This document shows, piece after piece, positions 14,037 through 21,055 of a stretch of DNA of 22,451 nt; the stretch's first letter is position 1; the number at the start of each line of letters is the position of its first letter. The DNA lies in contig DJTQ01000228.1 in assembly GCA_002439285.1 (NCBI GenBank), positions 11,240 to 33,690 on the forward strand, in the 5' to 3' direction. The translations under genes and the position numbers were made by a program. The notes under the pieces were generated by a model. It ran no database searches. It had not been told where the DNA came from and worked only from the letters and a program-made list of their open reading frames with translations. Origin of the DNA: Paenibacillaceae bacterium UBA6304. Lineage in GTDB: Bacteria > Bacillota > Bacilli > Paenibacillales > Paenibacillaceae.

Positions 14037-14174
14037 ATGATGCAGGCAAGGGAGTAAAATGATTCCGAAGAAGCGGAGTGGTCGCCTTTGGTTCCGGATT
14101 TCTACCTTATGAGAATTAATAAAATCAAGAAATCTGGAACCAACAGCGATCGTAGGAACATTTTACGTACTTGC
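14037..14174. repeat. Palindromic repeat element, copy 2 (inverted)
   Basis: The reverse complement of the element at 23-160, of equal length. The 34 bp at 14141-14174 are identical to the inverse of 23-56. The loop and parts of the central stem differ. Position 57 T pairing with 106 A in copy 1 is replaced here by G pairing with C (14140 and 14091), so the stem is preserved. The element ends 50 bp before the pth start and about 40 bp after the hairpin array. Confidence 0.88.
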
Positions 14175-14224
14175 CCCACGTCGATTTCGATAGTTCACTT
14201 ATTATCACTATTGGAGGATTCAAA

Positions 14225-14785
14225 ATGAAATGGATCGTAGGCCTCGGCAATCCGGGGGCCAAATATGAGAAGACAAGACACAACATCGGATTCATGGCGT
14301 TGGACGAGCTGGCGCGAAGACATGGCATCGCCATCAAGCAGAGCAAATGCAAGGCGCTGATTGGTGAAGGCATGCTGCCGGGCGGGAAGGTCGCTCTCAT
14401 TAAGCCGATGACATTTATGAATTTATCGGGCGAAGCCGTCCGTGCCTTTATGGATTACTACAAGGTTCCCCTTGAGGACATGATTGTCGTTTACGATGAC
14501 CTCGATACGGAGATTGGACGCAACCGATTGCGGTATCAAGGCAGCGCTGGAGGTCATAACGGTATCAAATCCATCATCCAGCATACGGGGACGCAATCGT
14601 TCAATCGGATCCGGATGGGCATCTCACGTCCTGAGCCGGGATTCGCGGTGGTGGACTATGTGCTTTCGACGTTTGCCAAGAAGGAGGCCGATCTTTTGCA
14701 GCAATCGATTGAGGCAGCATGCGACGCATTGGAGTACAGTCTGGATCACACTTTTGAGCAAACGATGGCCAAATTCAACGGGTAA
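14225..14785 (+). CDS. pth: Peptidyl-tRNA hydrolase
   Basis: A 186-residue Pth (SpoVC in B. subtilis), which frees tRNA from peptidyl-tRNAs dropped by ribosomes. Family residues are visible: N9 and H19 in GLGNPGAKYEKTRHNIGF, MTFMNLSG (62-69), D91 in VVYDDLD, and N112 in GSAGGHNGIKSI. The frame is open from 14171, but GGAGG (14213-14217) sits 7 nt before the ATG at 14225 and the product then begins at the family start MKWIVGLGNPG. The second palindromic repeat ends just upstream, and no standard promoter is obvious in the 50 bp between. Transcription may come from prs through the repeats or from an atypical promoter. Confidence 0.97.
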   Translation: MKWIVGLGNPGAKYEKTRHNIGFMALDELARRHGIAIKQSKCKALIGEGMLPGGKVALIKPMTFMNLSGEAVRAFMDYYKVPLEDMIVVYDDLDTEIGRNRLRYQGSAGGHNGIKSIIQHTGTQSFNRIRMGISRPEPGFAVVDYVLSTFAKKEADLLQQSIEAACDALEYSLDHTFEQTMAKFNG

Positions 14786-14810
14786 TTGGAGATTCGGATT
14801 GCCGCATCCG

Positions 14811-14839
14811 GCTAAAAGAAGAGGATACGGGGCATACTG
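14811..14839 (+). promoter_or_regulatory. Possible sigma-F promoter of fin
   Basis: GGGCATACTG (14830-14839) fits the sigma-F -10 consensus GGnnAnAHTR. GCTAA (14811-14815), 14 bp upstream, is a weak -35. B. subtilis fin is sigma-F dependent, which is the main reason to look here. Confidence 0.3.
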
Positions 14840-14871
14840 AAGGTTATATTGATTCTTCAGGAGGCATATAG

Positions 14872-15102
14872 ATGGCAATAAACTATGTTTGCCGGCACTG
14901 CCGTTCGTCTATTGGTAGACTAGAATCCCCTTATGTATCCGAGTCTCAACTGGGCTTCCATTTCTTGACCCCCGAAGAGCGGCAGGATATAATAGCGTAT
15001 GATTCGAATGGTGAAATCACGGTCCGAATGACTTGTGACTATTGTAGGGAAGCATTGGAGAACAACCCGGAACTGTCCCTGATTTCGAATCCCCTGCAAT
15101 GA
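14872..15102 (+). CDS. fin: Anti-sigma-F factor Fin
   Basis: A 76-residue zinc-binding protein, the same length as B. subtilis Fin (YabK). In that organism Fin inhibits sigma-F late in forespore development to help the switch to sigma-G. Two CxxC pairs are visible, C7/C10 in CRHC and C55/C58 in CDYC, with the family block LGFHFLTPEERQDIIAY between them. CAGGAGG lies 7 nt before the ATG. It sits between pth and mfd as in Bacillus and is followed by a terminator. Confidence 0.95.
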   Translation: MAINYVCRHCRSSIGRLESPYVSESQLGFHFLTPEERQDIIAYDSNGEITVRMTCDYCREALENNPELSLISNPLQ

Positions 15103-15132
15103 ATGCAGGAGGTTACCGGATAACGGAATACA

Positions 15133-15164
15133 GAGCCTTGGCACGGTTGCTGAGGCTCCTTTTT
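15133..15164 (+). terminator. Intrinsic terminator after fin
   Basis: GAGCCT (15133-15138) pairs with AGGCTC (15153-15158) and CTTTTT follows. The 160 bp from here to mfd contain two short inverted repeats (GGCA/TGCC near 15191 and GTAACC/GGTTAC at 15235 and 15270) but no promoter I can support. Confidence 0.8.
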
Positions 15165-15324
15165 GGTTGACTTCGCAAGGGTCAAAACCGGCACGGGCTG
15201 CCTGGGGGGAACTTACCTCTTATGAGATGATTTAGTAACCACTCCCGCAGGTGGATCATAAACATAAACGGTTACCAATACTTTGCAGGAATTTTGCAAT
15301 AAGAAATTAAGAGAGGTGCCTCAT

Positions 15325-18300
15325 TTGTTACAAGCACTCATACAAGCATTCTCCCGGGATTCGGATTTTACCTCGATGGTATCGGGAGTAAGCGCCGGAA
15401 TGAAGGAGCAACTGATTTCCGGTCTATCGGGATCCTCACGTCAGGTTGCGCTTGCAGCGCTGCATCAAGAGACCAAGCGGCCTTTACTGGTCGTCACTCA
15501 TAATATGTTTTCCGCGCAAAAAATATTTGAAGATTTGCAGGAAGCGCTGTCAGCGGAACAGGTACTGCTATATCCTGCAAATGAGTTGGTTGCCGCGGAA
15601 GCGGCCGTCTCCAGTCCGGAGACGCTCGCCCAGCGGATCGAGGTACTGCTGCAATGCTCCCAAGCATTCCGGGGCGTTGTGGTAGTGCCTTATTCGGGCG
15701 TCCGACGGTTTATTCCGACACCCGAGGCGATGTCTGGCGCAGGCTTAACGATCGAACTGGGGGGAACGGTCCAAATGGACGGCTTCCTGACCCGGATGGT
15801 TGAGCTGGGTTACGAAAGAGTAGAACGCGTGGAATCGCGGGGGGAAATGAGCATCCGCGGGGGGATTATTGATTTTTATCCGCTTACCTCTGCTTTGGCG
15901 TATCGGGTAGAGCTTTTCGACGATGAAGTTGACTCCATACGTACCTTTGACCCGGCCGATCAGCGCTCCGTAGACCAGGTTAAGCAGGTGTTCGTGACTC
16001 CATGCAAAGAGATGATCGCTACTCATGACCGGTTGGAGCGGGCGGCACAGGTTGCAACAGAAAGACTGGAGCAGCAACTGGAGAAGATGACGGACCGCCA
16101 GGCGAAGAACAAACTTCGCGAAGAAGTGTCCCGGGAAATCGAATTACTGCGCGAGCATGTCTATTTTCCGGAAATCTATAAATATATTTCTTTGATCTAT
16201 CCCGAGAATAAAACGTTGTATGACTATATGCCTAAGGACACGTTGCTCATTCTGGATGAGCCGGCCCGGTTATTGGAAACTTCCCGACAACTGGAGCGGG
16301 ACGAGTCGGAATGGAATCTGCACTTGTTCCAGAACGGCAAGAGCCTGCCCGAGCTCCCGCTTGCTATGGAAGGGGAACGAGTACTCTACCATCGTCCGTT
16401 CCAGACTTTGTTTCTGTCCTTGTTTTTGCGCCAAGTGCCTCATTCCCAACCTCAAAACATCATTAACTTCGTCAGCCGGGCGATGCAGGATTTCCATGGC
16501 CAGATGAACGTGTTGAAGGCGGAAATGGAACGCTGGAAGAAGAGCGGGGCCAATGTAATCATGCTGGCTAGCGGCGAAGAACGGATGGAGCGGATGCGCC
16601 GGGTGCTTCAGGATTACGGAATTGATGAGCCGACGCTACTGCAGGGTAATCTGCAGTCGGGCTTCGAGCTCCCTTCCGTTCACCTCGTGGTGATTACCGA
16701 GGGCGAAATGTTCTCGCAAAAACAGCGGAAGGCCCGTAAGGTCGGCAAGAGCATGGACAATGCCGAGCGGATCAAGAGCTATACCGAGCTGAAGGTGGGC
16801 GATTATGTCGTTCATCAAAATCACGGAATCGGGAAGTATCTGGGTATCGGTACTTTAGAGGTCGGCGGAATTCATAAGGATTACATGCATATTTTGTACG
16901 CGGGCGGAGATAAATTGTCTGTTCCGATTGAACAGATTGATATGATCCAGAAATATGTCGGCTCGGAAGAGAAGGAACCTAAGATTTATAAGCTCGGGGG
17001 CAACGAATGGTCCCGGGTCAAGAATAAAGTTCGTACTTCGGTTCAGGATATTGCCGATGATCTCATTAAGCTGTATGCGGACCGTCAGTCTTCGCCGGGG
17101 TATGCGTTCGAGAAGGATACGCCGGAACAGCAGGAATTCGAAGCAATGTTCCCTTATGATGAGACCCGGGACCAGCTTCGGGCTATTGAGGAGATCAAAA
17201 ATGATATGCAGCGGTCTCAGCCCATGGACCGTCTCCTCTGTGGCGATGTGGGTTACGGAAAAACCGAAGTGGCAATCCGGGCCGCGTTCAAGTCGGCGAT
17301 CGAAGGAAAACAGGTGGCCGTGCTTGTCCCAACGACAATTTTGGCGCAACAGCATTATGAGACGTTCCGGGAACGCTTCTCCGGATATCCGATCAATATT
17401 CAGACGCTGAGCCGCTTCCGCAGCCGGAAAGAACAGAATGAAACGATCAAAGGAGTACGCCAGGGAACGGTGGATATCGTTATTGGTACGCATCGTTTGT
17501 TGTCGCAGGATCTCGTTTTTAAAGACCTGGGCTTGCTGATTGTGGATGAGGAACAGCGTTTTGGCGTAACACATAAAGAAAAACTCAAAAAGCTGAAAAC
17601 GAATGTCGACGTGCTGACCCTGACGGCCACGCCGATCCCGCGGACGCTCCACATGTCTATGTTGGGCGTGCGTGACTTGTCCGTTATCGAGACTCCGCCG
17701 GAGAACCGCTTCCCAGTGCAGACTTATGTGGTGGAACATAGTCAGGCGCTTGTGCGGGAAGCCGTAGAACGGGAAATGGCGCGCGGCGGGCAAATTTACT
17801 ATCTGTATAACCGCGTACAAGGGATTCAGGAGATGGCTGCGCAAATTTCGATGCTCGTTCCGGATGCCCGGGTTGGGATCGGACACGGACAAATGTCGGA
17901 GCAGGAGCTGGAGAAGACGATCCTTGATTTCCTGGACGGGGAATATGATGTGCTTGTCAGTACCAGCATTATCGAAACCGGGGTGGATATTCCGAATGTA
18001 AACACCCTGATTGTCCATGATGCGGACAAAATGGGCCTGTCCCAGTTGTATCAGCTGCGCGGCCGTGTAGGCCGGTCCAATCGAATTGCCTATGCTTACT
18101 TTACTTACCAACGCGATAAGTCGCTCACTGAGGTTGCGGAGAAGCGATTGCAGTCGATCAAGGAGTTTACCGAACTGGGCTCCGGCTTTAAGATTGCCAT
18201 GCGCGACCTTTCCATTCGCGGAGCGGGCAACTTGCTGGGCGCTGAACAGCACGGGTTTATCGCTTCTGTCGGTTTTGATCTCTATTCGCAAATGCTGGCC

Positions 18301-18849
18301 GAAGAAATTCAGAAGCGAAAAGTGACTATGCTTGGCGAAACGGTGCCGGAAGAATCGCAGTGGAATACCACGATCGACCTTGGTATCGACGCCTATTTAC
18401 CGTCGGATTATATTTATGATAGTATTCAGAAGATTGAGATATATAAGAAAACGGCTTCCGCCGCCACTTTCGAAGATGTTGCCGAGTTGGAGGACGAGCT
18501 GCTGGACCGGTTCGGCGAGCTTCCTGAGGCGGTGCTAAACCTGCTTTCGGTAGCTCGGGTGAAACTGTACGGCAAACAATACGGCATTGAGTCCATCTCC
18601 TTGCGTAATGAAGAAGTGACCGTGAAGTTTTATGCGGGTCGGGAAAAAGAGATCATTCCGGCCAAAGTTGCGGAAGTTGGAAATCTGTTCGGAAGACGTG
18701 TACAATTTAATCAGGGATCGGTCATGCTGATCCGTATTAAAACCAAGGGAATGGACGACAAAGAAATGATGGGCTTATTGGAGCAGTTCCTTGGAGCCCT
18801 GAAGGACTCGTTCAAAGCGAAAGGGGAACTACAAGATGTTTCGAAGTAA
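15325..18849 (+). CDS. mfd: Transcription-repair coupling factor Mfd
   Basis: A 1174-residue DNA translocase that removes stalled RNA polymerase at lesions and recruits UvrA; B. subtilis Mfd has 1177. Order seen: a UvrB-like N-terminal module (GEMSIRGGIIDFYPLTS), the RNA-polymerase-interacting domain (YTELKVGDYVVHQNHGIGKYLGI, IEQIDMIQKYVGSE), and a RecG-like motor with Walker A CGDVGYGKTE (about 639-648) and DEEQ (741-744). Then come TATPIPRTL, QLRGRVGRSNR, the TRG-type segment RDLSIRGAGNLLG, and the C-terminal autoinhibitory domain. The frame is open from TTG 15283, but TTG 15325 is preceded by AGAGAGGTG at 6 nt and gives an N-terminus like that of the family. The end overlaps prsA by 14 bp. 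Confidence 0.98.
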   Translation: MLQALIQAFSRDSDFTSMVSGVSAGMKEQLISGLSGSSRQVALAALHQETKRPLLVVTHNMFSAQKIFEDLQEALSAEQVLLYPANELVAAEAAVSSPETLAQRIEVLLQCSQAFRGVVVVPYSGVRRFIPTPEAMSGAGLTIELGGTVQMDGFLTRMVELGYERVERVESRGEMSIRGGIIDFYPLTSALAYRVELFDDEVDSIRTFDPADQRSVDQVKQVFVTPCKEMIATHDRLERAAQVATERLEQQLEKMTDRQAKNKLREEVSREIELLREHVYFPEIYKYISLIYPENKTLYDYMPKDTLLILDEPARLLETSRQLERDESEWNLHLFQNGKSLPELPLAMEGERVLYHRPFQTLFLSLFLRQVPHSQPQNIINFVSRAMQDFHGQMNVLKAEMERWKKSGANVIMLASGEERMERMRRVLQDYGIDEPTLLQGNLQSGFELPSVHLVVITEGEMFSQKQRKARKVGKSMDNAERIKSYTELKVGDYVVHQNHGIGKYLGIGTLEVGGIHKDYMHILYAGGDKLSVPIEQIDMIQKYVGSEEKEPKIYKLGGNEWSRVKNKVRTSVQDIADDLIKLYADRQSSPGYAFEKDTPEQQEFEAMFPYDETRDQLRAIEEIKNDMQRSQPMDRLLCGDVGYGKTEVAIRAAFKSAIEGKQVAVLVPTTILAQQHYETFRERFSGYPINIQTLSRFRSRKEQNETIKGVRQGTVDIVIGTHRLLSQDLVFKDLGLLIVDEEQRFGVTHKEKLKKLKTNVDVLTLTATPIPRTLHMSMLGVRDLSVIETPPENRFPVQTYVVEHSQALVREAVEREMARGGQIYYLYNRVQGIQEMAAQISMLVPDARVGIGHGQMSEQELEKTILDFLDGEYDVLVSTSIIETGVDIPNVNTLIVHDADKMGLSQLYQLRGRVGRSNRIAYAYFTYQRDKSLTEVAEKRLQSIKEFTELGSGFKIAMRDLSIRGAGNLLGAEQHGFIASVGFDLYSQMLAEEIQKRKVTMLGETVPEESQWNTTIDLGIDAYLPSDYIYDSIQKIEIYKKTASAATFEDVAELEDELLDRFGELPEAVLNLLSVARVKLYGKQYGIESISLRNEEVTVKFYAGREKEIIPAKVAEVGNLFGRRVQFNQGSVMLIRIKTKGMDDKEMMGLLEQFLGALKDSFKAKGELQDVSK

Positions 18850-19975
18850 AGGGCGTTCTTGGAAGACGCTGCTCATGGCCCTCTCTCTAGTGCTGGCTTT
18901 AGCCGTCATGGCGGGTTGCGGTAAGAAAGAGGACAAGAATGCTGCCGGCGGCAGCGAAGATAAGAGCAAGGTGGTCGCGACTTACGAAGGCGGCGAGATT
19001 ACGGAGAACGAGTTCGAACGCGAACAAAAGATCGTGCTGGCGCTCCAACCGCAAGTGGAACAATTCATGCAAATGGATGATTTCCGCGACTATTTGATCA
19101 AACAAGAAATCGCTTATGAATATTTGGAAACCAAGGCCGACGACAAGATGAAGGAAGAAGGCAAGAAGAAGGCCGAGGAACAGTTTACCGCAATGAAACA
19201 ATCGATGGGCGACGATGCCTTCAAGCAGATGCTGGATACACAGAAAATTTCCGAAGCGGAATTTAAAAGCTACATGGTTCGTATTTATACCGTCATGGAG
19301 AGCGAAAAGGCTAAAATAACCGATGAAGACGTGAAGAAGGAATTTGAAGCGACCAAAGAAGATTACATCACGGCTTCAGTTCGCCATATTCTGATCGGAA
19401 CTACGGATTTGGAAGGTAAGGAACGCACGAAAGAAGAGGCGCTGAAGCTGGCCAATGAAGTGAAGGCTAAGTTAGATAAGGGAGAAGACTTTGCGACACT
19501 GGCAAAGGAGTACTCCACGGACGGAGGGTCCAAGGATAACGGTGGACTTTACGCGGATACCCCTGTAAGCAACTGGGTGACCGAGTTCAAAGATAAGGCG
19601 ATCACTCTACCGCTGAATAAGATTAGTGAACCGGTGGAAACGACATATGGCTACCACATCATGCGTGTGGAGAAGCGTACCGAGAAGAAATTCGAGGATA
19701 TGACGCAAGAAGAGAAGGACTTGATTAAAATGTCCGTTGCTTCCCAAAAATTGGACGAGTTTATGGCGGGAGACCTGGAGAAGAAGATCATCAAGAAGAT
19801 CGAATTGCCAAAGGTTGAGCAGAAGGAAGAGCAGGGCGGCACAACGAATTCCGGAGCAAACGGGGGTGCCGATAAGAGCGGAACCGATGCCGGAACGTCA
19901 GGAAAAGACGGTGCAGCCGGCACAGATAGCGGATCAACCACAAACAACAACAGTGCAGGCAGCAACGACAAATAA
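18836..19975 (+). CDS. prsA: PrsA-type lipoprotein peptidyl-prolyl isomerase
   Basis: A 379-residue extracytoplasmic foldase lipoprotein. Residues 1-28 are a lipoprotein signal peptide with lipobox VMAGC (C28; methionine at -3 is less usual). A SurA_N-like chaperone region follows (about 45-175). The parvulin PPIase domain spans 181-278 and includes SVRHILIG, FATLAKEYSTDGGSKDNGG and ETTYGYHIMRVEKR. Residues 331-379 are a Gly/Ser/Thr/Asn/Asp-rich disordered tail. The ATG lies inside the last codons of mfd, after AAAGGGGA, suggesting translational coupling. B. subtilis has no such gene here; its prsA is elsewhere. Several Bacillales carry multiple parvulin lipoproteins, so orthology to PrsA proper is not proven. 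Confidence 0.88.
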   Translation: MFRSKGRSWKTLLMALSLVLALAVMAGCGKKEDKNAAGGSEDKSKVVATYEGGEITENEFEREQKIVLALQPQVEQFMQMDDFRDYLIKQEIAYEYLETKADDKMKEEGKKKAEEQFTAMKQSMGDDAFKQMLDTQKISEAEFKSYMVRIYTVMESEKAKITDEDVKKEFEATKEDYITASVRHILIGTTDLEGKERTKEEALKLANEVKAKLDKGEDFATLAKEYSTDGGSKDNGGLYADTPVSNWVTEFKDKAITLPLNKISEPVETTYGYHIMRVEKRTEKKFEDMTQEEKDLIKMSVASQKLDEFMAGDLEKKIIKKIELPKVEQKEEQGGTTNSGANGGADKSGTDAGTSGKDGAAGTDSGSTTNNNSAGSNDK

Positions 19976-20009
19976 ACGAGGTAACTTGTTTTATCTGGTT
20001 TTGCCGGAG

Positions 20010-20038
20010 CAGCGCGGAGCGATTCGCGCTGTTTTGTT
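20010..20038 (+). terminator. Intrinsic terminator after prsA
   Basis: CAGCGCG (20010-20016) pairs with CGCGCTG (20025-20031), with an 8-nt loop and GTTTTGTT after the stem. Confidence 0.75.
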
Positions 20039-20239
20039 GCCTGTTATCCCTGAGAGGGGCGATGCAGAGAGATAAATTCAGATGCATAAGCTGCTGGGAA
20101 GGGATGAATACTATGCTCAGAATCACAAGTGCCGAATCCCTCCATTGTATACAAAATTAGCTGCAGGTCGGACCAGCAAATGCTGCAAGCCGCGCAACTT
20201 TTTTACCGGCAGCGATGTAATAACATACCTAAGGGTAAA

Positions 20240-20270
20240 TGAATATCCAACAGACAGTAGTTCAATACTT
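20240..20270 (+). promoter_or_regulatory. Sigma-G-like promoter of spoVT
   Basis: TGAATA (20240-20245) and AATACTT (20264-20270) have an 18-bp spacer. The -35 fits sigma-G well, and the -10 matches CATACTA at five of seven positions. The site is 27 bp before spoVT, which is sigma-G dependent in B. subtilis. In the rest of 20040-20239 I see no supported gene. Confidence 0.6.
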
Positions 20271-20296
20271 CTTAAGAAAGCGGGGCAACATGTGAA

Positions 20297-20839
20297 ATGA
20301 AAGCTACTGGAATTGTACGCCGTATTGATGATTTAGGACGGGTAGTTATACCGAAGGAGATCCGCCGGACACTGCGGATCAGAGAAGGAGACCCGCTCGA
20401 GATCTTTGTGGATCGCGACGGTGAGGTTATTCTGAAAAAGTACTCCCCTATCGGAGAGTTGGGCGATTTCGCCAAGGAATATGCAGAATCGCTATACGAA
20501 AGCACAGGCCATATTACTTTGATCTCGGATCGGGACACGATTATTGCCATAGCGGGCGCATCGAAAAAGGAATACTTGGATAAACCGATCAGTATGCTCT
20601 TGGAGAACAGTATGGACAACCGTAAAATTACACTGGAGTCGAACACGGCAACGTATGAGGTTGTGCGGGATCATCCCGAAACGATCTCAGCCTTTGTTAT
20701 CGCTCCGATTGTCTCGGGTGGGGACCCGATCGGTACAGTGGTTCTGCTGAATAAGGATGAAACGGTAAAGATGTCGGAACTCGAGTCTAAAATGGCGGAA
20801 ACGGCTGCCGGATTTTTAGGCAAACAGATGGAGCAATAA
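20297..20839 (+). CDS. spoVT: Stage V sporulation regulator SpoVT
   Basis: A 180-residue forespore transcription factor, a paralogue of AbrB, that modulates sigma-G-dependent genes including small spore protein genes. Residues 1-50 are the SpoVT/AbrB swapped-hairpin domain (KATGIVRRIDDLGRVVIPKEIRRTLRIREGDPLEIFVD). Residues of about 55-180 form a GAF-like sensor domain (HITLISDRDTIIAIAG, TISAFVIAPIVSGGDPIGTVVLL). The length is close to the 178 residues of B. subtilis SpoVT. GCGGGG lies 11 nt upstream, a weak-to-moderate ribosome site. A terminator follows. Both AbrB-fold regulators of this window share the DLGRVVIP core, with AbrB at one end and SpoVT near the other. Confidence 0.97.
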   Translation: MKATGIVRRIDDLGRVVIPKEIRRTLRIREGDPLEIFVDRDGEVILKKYSPIGELGDFAKEYAESLYESTGHITLISDRDTIIAIAGASKKEYLDKPISMLLENSMDNRKITLESNTATYEVVRDHPETISAFVIAPIVSGGDPIGTVVLLNKDETVKMSELESKMAETAAGFLGKQMEQ

Positions 20840-20861
20840 GGGTACACTGGATATGACAAGC

Positions 20862-20916
20862 ACACTCCTAAGGCAGCGGGGCGGCAGAGCCTCCCGAGGC
20901 CCGGAGTGTTTTTTTA
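20862..20916 (+). terminator. Intrinsic terminator of spoVT
   Basis: ACACTCC (20862-20868) pairs with GGAGTGT (20903-20909), enclosing a GC-rich inner hairpin, and the stem runs into seven T. Confidence 0.88.
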
Positions 20917-21055
20917 TGGGATCCTGATTCGACCTATCGTGGCGGGAGGGGCGGTTTTCGTCATATAATGGAACCTGATATATAAGTGACTAATTCATTA
21001 GCTCACCTTATATTGTAAGGTTAGGCGATTACATACTCCGCAAGGTAGGTAGACT

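Noticed and set aside
16855..18291. 478-codon open frame on the minus strand opposite mfd
   Set aside because: It lies wholly antisense to the conserved mfd motor domains; the composition is that of a shadow frame and no family features are visible.
20082..20300. 72-codon plus-strand frame before spoVT
   Set aside because: It runs through the sigma-G-like promoter into the spoVT ribosome site, has a poor ribosome site of its own and no recognisable features.
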